A stretch of 64,000 bases of DNA from JAKOUY01 sp037045185 (GCA_037045185.1 JBAOHQ010000002.1:186001-250000), one strand, 5' to 3'; counted from the stretch's first letter, positions 39,581-49,733 are shown. Notes: generated by a model not told the origin, from the letters alone. Program-made: numbers and translations.

Positions 39581-41048
39581 ATGCCTCGTCACGTCGTCGT
39601 CGACGGATCGAACCTCGCTACCGAAGGTCGCTCCCTGCCCAGTCTCAAGCAGTTGAACGAGGCGGTGATGGCCTTCATCGACGAGTTCCCCGACTCGCTG
39701 ATCACCGTGGTGGCCGACGCAACGTTCGGCCACCGCATCGACAAGTCCGAGCTGGCCGAGTTCGACGCCGCCGTGGCCAACAACGAGATCGTCTGCCCAC
39801 CTGCCGGCGCCGTCGGCCGCGGTGATGCCTTCGTGCTCAGCATCGCCAACAAGGTCGGGGCGACGATTCTGTCCAACGACAGCTACCAGGAGTTCCACGG
39901 CACCTACACCTGGCTGTTCGACGAGGGCCGCCTGGTGGGCGGCAAGCCGGTGCCGCACGTGGGGTGGGTGTTCGTGACCCGCACCCCCGGTCCGCGGGGT
40001 CACCAGCCGCAAGGCCGTCGCCGACGCCAAGCGCAAGTCAGGCCGGGTGCAGGGCGCCCCGGTGCGTGCCGGGCGACCCAGCGCCGAAGCCAGCCAGCCG
40101 ATGCCGACCCCGAAGACGCCGCCGCCCGGCAAGGCCCCGGTGTCCCGCGGCAAGAAGGCCGCTGCTGCCGCCCAACCAGCAGCCGCGGTGCCCCAGGCTG
40201 CGCCGGAGCCGAGCCACACGCAGTCGGCGGTCACCGCCCATGTCAACGAGTTGATGACCTTCCTGACCTTCGTCGGCCAGCACCCGGTGGGTACTGCGGT
40301 CACCGCCGTGGTCGACCATTACTCGTCGCACGGTGCCTACGTGAAGATCGGCGAGGTGATCGGCTACGTCCCGCTGCGGCTGATGGCCGACCCCCCGCCG
40401 CGCAGCGCGCGCGAGGCGATGAAGCTGGGCGACGAGGTCCAGCTGGTGGTGGAGAGCTTCGCCCCCGGCCGGCGCAGCATCGACCTGGCGGTCGCGGCGA
40501 TGAGCGCCGCGGCGGCCACGACAGCGCCGGTACCTGCGCCGGCTCCGGCGGGACCCAAGCGCACCCGGCGCACACGTGATCAGCAACCGTCGTCGCCCGA
40601 ACCACCACCGCTGATCACTTCGAGCGAGGACCCGCCGGTGAAGCCGCGCCGCACCCGCAAGGCCCCGGTCACGCCAACCGAGTCGGCTCCGCCGGTCGCC
40701 GCCGAGAGCGCCCCCTCGCCGAAGAAGCCGGCCCGGGCACGCTCCACGGCAACGCCGCCGGCACCCGCTGGTGCGCCGTCCGCACCGTCCGCGACGCCGG
40801 CCGAGAGGCGCAGGAAGGCCGCGCCGGCGAAGGCTGCGCCGGCCACACCAGCGCCGGCCCCCGAGGCGCCACCGGCGCGGTCCAAGCGGCCGGTGAAGAA
40901 GGCTGCCGCCCCGGCCGCGGCACCACCTGCCCCCGAACCGACGGCACCGAAACCGGCCAAGCGTGCACCGCGCTCCCGCGCCGGCGCACCTGCCCCCGAG
41001 GCGCCTCCGGCGACGAAACGGACTCGGGCCACGAAGGCCGGCTCGTGA
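39581..41048 (+). CDS. NYN/Zc3h12a-type ribonuclease-like domain fused to S1 RNA-binding domain, one frameshift
   Basis: About 488 aa after repair. Residues 1-135 form a NYN (PIN-like) domain: VVVDGSNLATEG (first acidic residue), TVVADATFGHRID, and GRGDAFVLSIANKVGATILSND (further acidic residues, first part). Residues about 225-310 form an S1 domain (GTAVTAVVDHYSSHGAYVKI, GYVPLRL, GDEVQLVVESF). The last 180 residues are an Ala/Pro/Lys/Arg low-complexity tail, probably disordered and RNA-binding. The break is near 39985 in a C-run (one extra C); repair gives RTPVRGVTSRKAVADAKRKS. I infer an RNA endonuclease; no characterised homologue comes to mind. Confidence 0.78.
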
Positions 41049-41828
41049 GGTTCGCCACCTGGAACGTCAACTCGCTGAAGGCTCGCCTGGAGCGGGTGGA
41101 AGCGTGGCTGGCCGACGTCCAGCCCGACGTGCTGTGCATGCAGGAGACCAAGCTGGCCGACGACGCCTTCCCGTCGCTGACCTTCGCCGCGCTGGGCTAC
41201 GAGTCGGTCCATCACGGCCAGGGCCAGTGGAACGGGGTGGCGATCCTGTCCAGGGTGGGCCTGTCCGAGGTCGTGGCCAACTTCGCCCCGGGTGCCGGCC
41301 CGCCCGACCCTGACGCCCGGATCATCACCGCCACGCTGCGGCGGGCGTGCTGGTCGCCAACGTGTACGTGCCCAACGGGCGGTCGTTGGACAACGCCGCA
41401 CTACGAGTACAAGCTGGCCTGGCTCGACCAACTGCACCGCCACGTCGGTGAGCTCACCACCGCCGACGACGACGTCATCGTCGCCGGTGACTTCAACATC
41501 GCCCCCGCCGACATCGACGTGTACGACCCGGCCAAGTTCGTCGGGGCCACCCACACCAGCCCCGCCGAGCGTGAGCGGCTGGCGGCGCTGGAGCGCCTGG
41601 GGTCTCACGGACGTGTTTCGCCGGCACCATCCCGACGCCCAGTTGTTCAGCTGGTGGGACTACCGCGCCGGTGACTTCCATCAGGGTCGCGGCCTGCGCA
41701 TCGACCTGGTCATGGCCAGCGCCTCGGTGGCGGCGCGCAGCGAGTTCGTCGTGATCGACCGCAACGCCCGCAAGGGCCAGTCGCCGTCCGACCACGCCCC
41801 GGTGATCGTCGACCTGGCCGAGCGGTGA
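41045..41828 (+). CDS. xthA: Exodeoxyribonuclease III family AP endonuclease, frameshifted
   Basis: About 259 aa after repair. RFATWNVNSLKARLERVEAWL and LCMQETKLADDAFP give the conserved Asn and Glu. VVANVYVPNG and IVAGDFNIAPADIDVYDP supply the catalytic Asp and Asn, and RIDLVMAS and SDHAPVIVDL the final Asp-His pair. Breaks are near 41340 (two bases), 41385 (one) and 41600 (CTGGGGTCTC, one G too many). It cleaves AP sites and trims 3' ends. GTG 41045 overlaps the NYN-S1 stop, and the next gene overlaps its own stop. Confidence 0.88.
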
Positions 41829-42475
41829 GCGACTCGCGCCTCGATCTGGCCGCCCACACCCGGCGGCTGATCGATCTGCTGGCCAACTCCTCCGACCACG
41901 ACAGCCCCGCCGTGCGGCGCGCCGCCGACCTGGTCCGCCGGGCGGTGGAGGAGGTGGAGCACAACGACGGTGCAGGACCGGCGCCGCGGTCCTCGTCGTG
42001 GACCGCGGATGAGCATCACCATGCCCACTTCCGTGACTACGGCCCGTTCACCGGCCGGTTCAGCCCGATGGCGCCCCCGATCGACCTCGTCCAGCACGAC
42101 GACCACGTGGAGGGCGCGGTGGTCTACGGCCGGGCCTTCGAGGGGCCGCCCGGGTTCGTCCACGGCGGATTCGTCGCCGCAGGCTTCGACGAGGTGCTCG
42201 GCTTCGCCCAGGCCCTCGGGCCCCAGCCCGGAATGACCGGTCGGCTCACCGTCGCCTATCGCTCGCCCACACCGCTGGGCGAACCGGTTCGCTACCGGGC
42301 GCGCGTCGAGCGCCACGACGGCCGCAAGACGGTGGTGCTGGCGACCTTGCGGGTGGTGGCCGACGACCGGCTGTGCGCCGAGGCCAAGGGCCTGTTCATC
42401 GCCATGTATCCGCAACGTCGCCAGGGGCTGTGGCCCGAGGAAGCAGGGGAAGGCGGCCAGCGGCAGCCGGCGTGA
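41825..42475 (+). CDS. Hotdog-fold thioesterase (PaaI/4HBT-like)
   Basis: 216 aa. The N-terminal 100 residues are a helical extension. The hotdog domain follows with EGPPGFVHGGFVAAGFDEVLG (the HGG motif and the helix that carries it) and GRLTVAYRSPTPLGEPVRYRA. It hydrolyses acyl-CoA or binds acyl groups. GTG 41825 overlaps the xthA stop. Its 3' end overlaps the 3' end of the UvrD-type helicase by about 80 bases on the opposite strand. Confidence 0.83.
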   Translation: MSDSRLDLAAHTRRLIDLLANSSDHDSPAVRRAADLVRRAVEEVEHNDGAGPAPRSSSWTADEHHHAHFRDYGPFTGRFSPMAPPIDLVQHDDHVEGAVVYGRAFEGPPGFVHGGFVAAGFDEVLGFAQALGPQPGMTGRLTVAYRSPTPLGEPVRYRARVERHDGRKTVVLATLRVVADDRLCAEAKGLFIAMYPQRRQGLWPEEAGEGGQRQPA

Positions 42476-44266
42476 CCCCCAGCGCCGACAGCGAGCCCGG
42501 CGACGTCTGCCGGCGGATGATCGTGCAGGGCGCACAGCGTGTCATCGGAGCACACGGCCGATTCGTCGATCTGCGCCCCGAGGGCGATCTGGCGGCGCCA
42601 GGCCCGCCACGGCGCCAACGGGTCCGCCGGGCGAGGGCGCCTGGGCAGCGGTGACACCACGGGCTTGTCGACGGCGGCGGAGCGCCGGACCGGGGCCAGC
42701 CACGGGCTCTCCACCGCGGCCACCTGGTTGCGCTGCTCGGTCGACAGGATCGCCAGGTTGCGCCGGGCCCGGGTGACCGCGACGTAGAACAGGCGGGCCT
42801 CCTCGAGCCGGCGCTCCGGGGTGGTTGCCGAGCTGTGCGGGGCCAGGCCGTCGTTGGCCCCGACGATGACCACCGTGTCCCACTCCCGACCCTTGGCGCC
42901 GTGGAACGTGGTCACCGTGACCGCCGCCCGGTCGTCGGGCTCGATGTCGTCGAAGGGTTGGCGGGCCTCGACCCAGTTGCGGAACGTCCCACCGTCGGCG
43001 GCAGCGAGGAAGCGGTCGACCTCGAGGGCGACCCGGCGCACCGTGGTGTCGGCATGTTCGGCGTTGGCGGACGCGAACTCGGTGAGCTCGGCACGCGAGG
43101 TGCAGCGGTGGGCCGTCGCGAGCGCGATGTCGAACGGCGACCGCTTGGCGCCGCGGGTGGTGGGTACGCCGCGGCCCGCCAGCGCCTGGTCGATCAGGCT
43201 CAACTGCTCGTTGGTGCGGGCCAGGACGGCCACCTCGGCCGCCGACCCGTTGGACACAGCGCGGCCGACGACGGCAGCAGCACTCTGGGCCTCGTCGGCC
43301 TCGTCGGAACAGGTGGTCACGGTGACCGCCGGTCCGTCGGCGCAGTGCGACACGCTGTCGTCGATCACCCCGACCTCGTCCAGGACCGCGGCGCCGGCGC
43401 GCACCACCTGGGGCGAACAGCGGTAGTTGCTGCGCAGGGCAACCACGGTGACGCCGGGGTAGTGCTCGTCGACGTTGCCCAAGAGCAGCGGGTCCGACCC
43501 GTTCCACCCGTAGATCGCCTGGCGTGGATCGCCCACCAGGCAGATGTCGGCCCGTCCGCCCCGCCACGACTCCAGCACGGCGTGCTGCAAGGGGTTGAGG
43601 TCCTGGGCCTCGTCGACGAAGAAGTGCCGGAACCGCCAGCGGACCACCTCGGCGAAGGTGGGATCACGCATCGCCACCAGCATCGCCTCGAGGAGATCGT
43701 CGAAGTCCACGACCCCACGGCGGCGCTTGCGGGCGGTGTAGGCGTCGAGCACCGCGGCGTATCGCTCGGCCGGTATTGCCGCCCGCCGCCTGGCGGCCTG
43801 GTTGGCCCTGGCGAAGTGCTCCGGCCGCACCCGCCTGGCCCACGCCCAGTCCAGATCGGCGATCACGCCGCGCGGGTCGAGCTGGACAGCGCAGGTCGGC
43901 GAGGGTGTCGCGGATCAAGCGGAGCTTGTCGAAGGCCACCACCGGCGCGGCCTGGTTGCGGGCCAGCGCCCGGTCACGCAGCAGCCTCAGTGCCACGGCG
44001 TGGAAGGTGCCCGCCTCGATCGGCTCACGAAGGTCCAGGCGGCGGATCCGCCGGCGGAGTTCGGCCGCCGCCTCACGGGTGAACGTCAGCGCCAGGACGT
44101 GCTTGGCGTCCGCCGTGCCCGAGGCGACGCGGTAGGCGATGCGCCGGGTCAGCACGGTGGTCTTGCCCGACCCGGCAGCGGCGACGATGGCCAGTGGTTG
44201 GGCCGTCGAGGTGACCGCCTGGCGCTGTTCGGCATCGAGCGAGTGCAGCAGCCCGGCCGGATCCAC
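42396..44266 (-). CDS. UvrD/PcrA-family helicase with HRDC-like C-terminus, frameshifted
   Basis: About 622 aa after repair. SF1A motifs in order: AAAGSGKTTVLTRRIAYR (Walker A), TFTREAAAELRRR, FVDEAQDLNP (Walker B), VGDPRQAIYGWNG, LRSNYRCSPQV, TTFHGAKGREWD, and LFYVAVTRARRN (motif VI). The last 70 residues (WRAWRRQIALGAQ, DDTLCALHDHPP) resemble an HRDC domain, as in mycobacterial UvrD2. Breaks are near 43895 (one base; joins to AVQLDPRGVIADLDWAW) and near 42470 (GGG; gives SLSALGVTPAAAGR and a stop at 42396). It is a 3'-5' DNA helicase for repair. Confidence 0.87.
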
Positions 44267-44272
44267 ACCAGG

Positions 44273-44302
44273 AGGCTAGGTCCCGTCGCTGTTCACTACG
44301 AT
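44273..44302. promoter_or_regulatory. Divergent leaderless -10 pair, helicase / PH protein
   Basis: Minus-strand TAGCCT at 44273-44278 ends 6 bases before GTG 44266. Plus-strand TACGAT at 44297-44302 ends 6 bases before ATG 44309. The whole intergenic region is 42 bases. Confidence 0.55.
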
Positions 44303-44308
44303 GCGACC

Positions 44309-44949
44309 ATGCCGTACCCGAAGAAGAACCTCAACGCCAACGAGACCATCGCGCTCGACATGCACCCGCACTGGTGGTACTTCTCCGAGGCGGCGCTGGC
44401 GCTGGTGGGCAGCATCGTCTTCGCCATCGTCGTGCTCGCCAAGACTGACCCGGGCTCCAACGGGCGCACGTACCTCGGCTGGCTGGCGCTGATCCTCATC
44501 GTCGGCACGGCGATCTGGCTGGTCATCCGCTACCTGCGGTGGGTGAACACCAATCTGGTCATCACCTCGCACCGGCTGATCTTCCGCCAGGGGATCGTCG
44601 CCAAGAGCGGCATCGAGATCCCCCTCGAGCGGGTCAACAACGTGAACTTCAGCCAAACCGTGTTCGAGCGCCTGCTCGGCGCCGGCGACCTGCTCATCGA
44701 GTCCGGCGGCGAGGACGGCCAGCAGCGCTTCACCGACATCCGCCACCCCGACCGGGTCCAGAACCTGATCCACGCCACGGCAGAGCAGCACTTCCAGCGC
44801 ACGCGCCGCGTACTCCGCCCAGGCAAGCGGCGCCGCCACCGCGCCCGGACGTGGCCGATCAGTTGGAGCGCCTGGAAGGGATGCTGCAGCGCGGCACGTT
44901 GACTGCCGAGGAGTTCGAGGCCCAGAAGCGCAAGTTGCTCGAGGGCTGA
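44309..44949 (+). CDS. PH-domain membrane protein with SHOCT tail, two frameshifts
   Basis: About 212 aa after repair. Two transmembrane helices (ALALVGSIVFAIVVLA, LGWLALILIVGTAIWLVI) precede a bacterial PH (YdbS-like) domain: TNLVITSHRLIFRQGIVAK, EIPLERVNNVNFSQTVFERLLGAG (first part) and DIRHPDRVQNLIH. The C-terminus is a SHOCT motif, DQLERLEGMLQRGTLTAEEF. Breaks near 44800 and 44850 each need one base removed, giving a short Ala/Ser linker between the domains. Probable membrane-associated scaffold. Confidence 0.82.
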
Positions 44950-44997
44950 TCGGCGCCGATATCGGTGCTCGCGTTGCCAGCGTGGTAGATCAGGAGA

Positions 44998-46156
44998 ATG
45001 CCTGGACCCCTCGCCGGATATCGCATCATCGAGTTGGCCGGGATCGGCCCCGGCCCGTTCGCGGCGATGATGCTGTCGGACATGGGGGCCGAGGTGATCC
45101 GCGTCGAACGGTCGCAGGCGGTGCGCGCCCGGGCACCGGACACGCCGTTCTTCGACACGATGCAGCGCGGCCGGCGCAGCGTGGCGCTGGACCTCAAGCA
45201 TCCCGACGGCGTCGCCACACTGCTCGATCTGGTGGAGCACGCCGACGCCCTCCTCGAAGGGTTCCGCCCGGGCGTGACCGAGCGCCTGGGGATCGGCCCC
45301 GACGTGTGCCTGGCCCGCAACCCGCGCCTGGTGTACGGGCGGATGACCGGGCTGGGGCCAGGACGGGCCGATGGCCCAGGCGGCCGGTCACGACATCAAC
45401 TACATCTCCCTGGCCGGGGCGCTGGCCCACTTCGCCCGCGCCGGTGAGGTCCCGATGCCGCCGATGAACCTGGTCGGGGACTTCGGTGGCGGTGGGATGT
45501 TCCTGGCCTTCGGCGTGGTTTGCGCGCTGTTGGAGGCGACACGCAGCGGTGCTGGCCAGGTGGTCGACGCGGCCATGGTGGACGGCACCGCCGCGCTGAT
45601 GAGCATGTTCTGGGCGTTCAAGGCCGCAGGGATCCACGACGAGAACCGGCCGGGGACCAACGTGCTGGACACCGGCGCCCACTTCTACGAGGTGTACCGC
45701 ACCGCCGACGGCAAGTTCGTGTCCCTCGGCTCGATCGAGTCGCAGTTCTACGCCGAGTTGCTGCAACGCCTCGGCCTGGCCGACGACGCCGAGTTCGCCC
45801 GCCAGAACGACAAGTCCACCTGGCCGGCGCTGAAGCAGCGCCTCGCCGGGTTGATGGCCACCAAGACCCGTGCGGAGTGGTGTGAGCTGCTGGAGGGCAC
45901 CGACGTATGCTTCGCCCCCGTGCTGACGATGAGCGAGGCCGCCACCCACCCCCATGCCATCGCTCGCCATTCGTTCATCGACGTGGCCGGCGTGACCCAA
46001 CCGGCACCCGCCCCGCGGTTCTCGCGCACCCCTGGTGAGGTCAGCCGCCCGCCTGCGCATCCCGGCCAGCACACCCGTGAGGTGCTGGCCGACTGGGGAC
46101 TTGGCGAGGAGCGGATCGAGGCCCTGCTGGCCAGCGGCGTTGCGGCGGACGCCTGA
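44998..46156 (+). CDS. CaiB/BaiF-family CoA transferase (alpha-methylacyl-CoA racemase-like), one frameshift
   Basis: About 385 aa after repair. GYRIIELAGIGPGPFAAMML and DMGAEVIRVE open the family fold; RRSVALDLKHPDG carries CoA-binding residues. The break is near 45360: GGGGCCAGGAC, where deleting one C restores GLGQDGPMAQAAGHDINY, in which the catalytic Asp (AGHDINY) follows. The GHDINY signature and length match alpha-methylacyl-CoA racemase, which epimerises 2-methyl branched acyl-CoAs. An AGGAG ribosome binding site precedes ATG. The stop overlaps the next ATG by one base. Confidence 0.9.
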
Positions 46157-46947
46157 TGGGGACGTTGGTGTGCCTGCACGCCCATCCCGACGACGAGTCG
46201 ATCACCACGGGCGGCACCATCGCCCGGGCCGCGGCCGAGGGCCACCGGGTGGTCATCGTGATCGCCACCGACGGCGCCCACGGCGAGGTGCCCGATGACC
46301 TGGCCGAGGGCGAGACGCTGGTGGATCGCCGCAGGGTCGAGGCCGAGCGCTCTGCGGCGATTCTCGGTGCCCATCGCCTGGCCTGGCTCGGGTACCACGA
46401 CAGCGGGATGACCGGGTGGGCGCAGAACGACGCCGACCAGGCATTCGTGCGCGCCCCGCTGGACGAGGCTGCCGGGCGGTTGGCCGACATCCTGCGCGAG
46501 GAGCACGCCGACGTCCTGGTGGCCTACGACTGGCACGGCAACTACGGCCATCCCGACCACATCCGGGTGCACGAGGTCGGCCACCGTGCCGCCGAGTTGG
46601 CGGGTACCCCGCGGCTGTGGGAGGCGACCATGAACCGTGACGAGGTGATGCGGTTTTTCGAGGCCGCCCGGGCCGCGGACCCCGACGCCGAGGCCTTCGA
46701 TCCCTCGCAGCCCGCCGACGACGGCAACCCGATGGGCGAGCCGGAGTCGGCGATCGCCTGGTGCGTCGACGTCTCGGCGTACACCGCGCAGAAGCGCCGC
46801 TCGATCGCCGCCCACGTGAGCCAGGTGACCGACTCCTCGTTCTTCCTGGCAATGCCCGACGAGGTGTTCGCCGTTGCGTTCGGGTCCGAGTGGTTCTGCG
46901 AGCGCGGCCGCACCGGCCCGCCCCAGGCGGGCTGGGTCTTCGGGTGA
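46156..46947 (+). CDS. PIG-L family deacetylase (MshB/Mca-like)
   Basis: 263 aa. Zinc motifs are HAHPDDESITTGG and YGHPDHIRVHEVG. ATDGAHGEVPDDL and LGYHDSGMTGW match the substrate loop of the family. It could deacetylate a GlcNAc-inositol type substrate in mycothiol biosynthesis or cleave thiol conjugates; the second copy (9265) has stronger Mca features. It lies in a tight cluster with the CoA transferase before it and a phosphatase overlapping its stop (GTGA). Confidence 0.85.
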   Translation: MGTLVCLHAHPDDESITTGGTIARAAAEGHRVVIVIATDGAHGEVPDDLAEGETLVDRRRVEAERSAAILGAHRLAWLGYHDSGMTGWAQNDADQAFVRAPLDEAAGRLADILREEHADVLVAYDWHGNYGHPDHIRVHEVGHRAAELAGTPRLWEATMNRDEVMRFFEAARAADPDAEAFDPSQPADDGNPMGEPESAIAWCVDVSAYTAQKRRSIAAHVSQVTDSSFFLAMPDEVFAVAFGSEWFCERGRTGPPQAGWVFG

Positions 46948-47495
46948 CGCTGCTGTACCTCGTCCGCCACGGGCGGGCAGCTGCCGGGTGGGATGCCAGC
47001 ATGGACCCCGGCCTGGACCGCATCGGTCGTGCGCAAGCCACCGAACTCGCCGCCCGGCTGGCCGACCTCGGCCCGCTGCCGATCGTGGCCAGCCCGTACC
47101 GGCGGTGCCAGGAGACGGCAGCACCCCTGGCGCGACGGTGGCGCCAGCGGGTGACCACCGAGGCGGCGATGGGGGAGATCCCCTCACCCCCGGGAGTGGC
47201 GATGGACCGCCGGACCGACTGGCTGCGTGTGGCGATGCGCGGGACGTGGGCGGATCTCGGGACGCGCTACGCGCAGTATCGCGACGAGGTGGTGGCGTTC
47301 GTGGCCGGACTCACCGAGCCCACGGTCGTCGTCAGCCACTTCGTCGCCATCAACGCCGTGATCGGTGCGGCCACCGCCGACGACCGGGTGGTCATCCGCA
47401 GCCTGGACAACACCTCGGTCACGGTGGTGGACGTCGGTCGTGATGAGGTGCGGGTGGTGGAGGGCGGTCACGAGGCCGACACGCTGATCCGATGA
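46944..47495 (+). CDS. Histidine phosphatase (phosphoglycerate-mutase-like)
   Basis: 183 aa. The phosphate-accepting His is in LVRHGRAAAG, the second Arg in ASPYRRCQETA, and the second catalytic His in VVVSHFVAINAVIG. The RHG start motif places it in the broad phosphatase branch rather than metabolic mutases. GTG 46944 is fixed by overlap with the PIG-L stop, and its own stop overlaps the DUF554 ATG, so all three are coupled. Confidence 0.88.
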   Translation: MTLLYLVRHGRAAAGWDASMDPGLDRIGRAQATELAARLADLGPLPIVASPYRRCQETAAPLARRWRQRVTTEAAMGEIPSPPGVAMDRRTDWLRVAMRGTWADLGTRYAQYRDEVVAFVAGLTEPTVVVSHFVAINAVIGAATADDRVVIRSLDNTSVTVVDVGRDEVRVVEGGHEADTLIR

Positions 47496-48265
47496 TCGCC
47501 ACCGTCCGCGGGCTCGGCACGCTCGTCAACGTCGGCACCGTGATCGTCGGCTCGCTCGTGGGGTTGGCCCTCGGCCATCGCCTCCCGGCGCGGACCAGGT
47601 CGGTGGTGACCGACTGCCTCGGGCTCGTCACCCTGCTGGTCGCCGCGCTGTCGGCGGCCAGTGTCACCGACGTGGTGCTGCGTGACAAGGTGGGCGAGGG
47701 CGCGCCGGTGCTGATCGTGCTCGGCTCGCTGCTGATCGGTTCGATCGTCGGCTCGCTGCTCGGTATCGAGCAGCGCCTGGAAGGCCTCGCCGGGCGGCTG
47801 CAGGCCCGCGTCGGCCGGGCCGCCGGCGACGGTGACGGCTCCACGCACGCCGCCCGGGAGCGGTTCATCGAGGGTTGGCTGTCGGCGTCGTTGCTGTTCT
47901 GCGTCGGCCCGTTGACCATCCTCGGATCGTTGAATGACGGCTTGGGCAGGGGTATCGAGCAGCTCACCCTGAAGTCGGTGCTCGACTTGTTCGCCTCGAT
48001 GGCCTTCGCCGCCTCGTTCGGTGTGGGCGTGCTGTTCTCGGCGGTGTCGGTCGCGGTGGTGCAGGGGCTGCTTACCGTTGCCGGGTGGGGGTTGGGTTCG
48101 GTGTTGCCCGACGCGCACATCGCCGCGCTCACGGCGACGGGCGGGCTGATGCTGGTGGGCATCGGGTTCCGATTGCTGCGCATCCGTGAGGTCCCCGTCG
48201 GTGACATGCTCCCCGCCCTGGTGGTGGCCCCGCTGTTCACCCAGCTGGTGGCGGTGCTGCGCTGA
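47492..48265 (+). CDS. DUF554 membrane protein
   Basis: 257 aa with about seven hydrophobic segments. It opens RGLGTLVNVGTVIVGSLVG, the typical DUF554 start, and has LLFCVGPLTILGSLNDGL and LFASMAFAASFGVGVLFSA, the conserved repeats of the family. E. coli YqgA is a homologue; a transport role has been proposed but is not established. Coupled to the phosphatase by a 4-base overlap. Confidence 0.88.
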   Translation: MIATVRGLGTLVNVGTVIVGSLVGLALGHRLPARTRSVVTDCLGLVTLLVAALSAASVTDVVLRDKVGEGAPVLIVLGSLLIGSIVGSLLGIEQRLEGLAGRLQARVGRAAGDGDGSTHAARERFIEGWLSASLLFCVGPLTILGSLNDGLGRGIEQLTLKSVLDLFASMAFAASFGVGVLFSAVSVAVVQGLLTVAGWGLGSVLPDAHIAALTATGGLMLVGIGFRLLRIREVPVGDMLPALVVAPLFTQLVAVLR

Positions 48266-48266
48266 G

Positions 48267-48272
48267 TAGCCT
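48267..48272 (+). promoter_or_regulatory. Leaderless -10 (TAGCCT) for epimerase gene
   Basis: TAGCCT ends 6 bases before ATG 48279, directly after the DUF554 stop. Confidence 0.5.
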
Positions 48273-48278
48273 GCGCCC

Positions 48279-49331
48279 ATGAACGCCCCGACGACGGTGC
48301 TCGTCCTCGGCGGCACCGGGTTTGTCGGGCCGCACGTCGTGACGGCCGCCGTCGAACGTGGTCACCGGGTCACGGTGTTCAATCGCGGAACCCGCCGCGA
48401 GCGGGTTCCCGACGGTGTCGAGGTGATCGTCGGGGACCGCGAGCTGGGACGGCTGGATGCGCTGCGCGGTCGGGTCTTCGACATGGTCGTGGACGTCCCC
48501 ACGATGCGCCCGGCATGGGTCACCGACGTCGCCGCGGCGCTGGGTGTCGTGGGGCGGTACGTGTTCGTCTCCACCATCTCGGTGTACGACCTGGCCAGTC
48601 AGGACGCGGGGACCGAGGCGGCCTCGCGGCTGGTGTACGCCGGGGATGCCGCGGCGGTGACCGAGGAGGAGTTCCGGGCCAACGTCGCCGAGCTGTACGG
48701 GCCACTGAAGGCCGCGGCGGAGGACGCCGCAGTCGCCTGCTTCGGCGATCGAGCGACCATCGTCCGCCCGGGCCTCATCGTCGGGCCCGGAGACCCCACC
48801 TACCGGTTCACCTACTGGGTCGATCGCCTGGCCCGCGGTGGCGAGGTGCTCGCCCCGGGTGACGGCGACGATCCGGTGCAAGTGATCGACGTCCGCGACC
48901 TGGCGTCATGGCTGGTTCGCCTCGGCGAGAGTGACCGTGGCGGCGCGTTCAATGCCGTTGGACCGCCGACCACCACCACCATGGGTGACCTGCTCGACGC
49001 GGTGATGGCCGGGGTCGGTGACCTCGTCGACGCGCCCGCCCGACTGACCTGGGTCCCAGCCGAGTTCCTCGAGACCCACGACGTGGCACCGTGGGCCGAC
49101 TTGCCCGCCTGGCTGCCGCGTCATGACCCGTCGGCCGCGCTGGCCAGGATCGACCCGACCGGCGCAGTGCATGCCGGGTTGGACCTGCGACCTCTGGCCG
49201 CCACCGCCAGGGACACGCTCGGCTGGTTGCGTGCCCTGTCGGAGTCGGAGCGGGCGGCGATGCGCACCAGGGCAGGGTTGGCCGCGGCCCGCGAGGCTGC
49301 GGTGCTCGACGCCTGGCGCTCGGTAGCCTGA
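48279..49331 (+). CDS. NAD-dependent epimerase/dehydratase-like protein
   Basis: 350 aa. The Rossmann motif is VLVLGGTGFVGPHVV near residue 8. The central region is of the atypical extended-SDR type: YVFVSTISVYD carries the Ser, while the usual YxxxK is replaced by LYGPLKAAAE. VIVDVRDLASWLV-like DVRDLASWLVRL follows. It resembles isoflavone-reductase or RNA-binding-like epimerases rather than sugar epimerases. Its last codons contain the -10 of the next gene. Confidence 0.82.
   Translation: MNAPTTVLVLGGTGFVGPHVVTAAVERGHRVTVFNRGTRRERVPDGVEVIVGDRELGRLDALRGRVFDMVVDVPTMRPAWVTDVAAALGVVGRYVFVSTISVYDLASQDAGTEAASRLVYAGDAAAVTEEEFRANVAELYGPLKAAAEDAAVACFGDRATIVRPGLIVGPGDPTYRFTYWVDRLARGGEVLAPGDGDDPVQVIDVRDLASWLVRLGESDRGGAFNAVGPPTTTTMGDLLDAVMAGVGDLVDAPARLTWVPAEFLETHDVAPWADLPAWLPRHDPSAALARIDPTGAVHAGLDLRPLAATARDTLGWLRALSESERAAMRTRAGLAAAREAAVLDAWRSVA
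49324..49329 (+). promoter_or_regulatory. Leaderless -10 (TAGCCT) inside epimerase 3' end
   Basis: TAGCCT ends 8 bases before GTG 49338 and overlaps the last codons of the epimerase gene. Confidence 0.45.
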
Positions 49332-49337
49332 CCGGCC

Positions 49338-49733
49338 GTGAGTCTTGCCGCCTCCTCCACCGGCGTCGCCCTCTTGGACTTCCACAAGACTTGGGCCTGG
49401 TTCGTCATCGTCGGCAACGGGCTTGCCGGGATCTGGGCGCTGGGTGCCAACTACCTGCCGGCGCTGCGCACCCGGGCACTGTGGTGGTTCATCGGGCTGG
49501 CCGAAGTGACGGTCTTCGTCCAGGCCACCCTCGGCACGATCCTGGTGAACAAGTACAAGCTCGTGTTCCCCAAGTTCCATGCGTTCTACGGGTTCGTGGC
49601 GATCATCGCCGTCGCCATCATCTACTCCTACCGGTACCAGATGAAGCACCGTCTGTACCTGCTCTACGGGCTGGGCAGCCTGTTCATCATGGGCCTCGGT
49701 ATCCGCGCCATGCTGGTCGGCGAGGCCCGCTGA
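49338..49733 (+). CDS. Small four-helix membrane protein
   Basis: 131 aa with four hydrophobic helices (WAWFVIVGNGLAGIWALG, WWFIGLAEVTVFVQATLG, FYGFVAIIAVAIIYSY, YLLYGLGSLFIMGLGI). Conserved-looking His lie in LDFHKTW and FPKFHAFYG, which could bind heme or quinone, but no known family is recognised. It converges on the TetR gene, 22 bases away. Confidence 0.72.
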   Translation: MSLAASSTGVALLDFHKTWAWFVIVGNGLAGIWALGANYLPALRTRALWWFIGLAEVTVFVQATLGTILVNKYKLVFPKFHAFYGFVAIIAVAIIYSYRYQMKHRLYLLYGLGSLFIMGLGIRAMLVGEAR

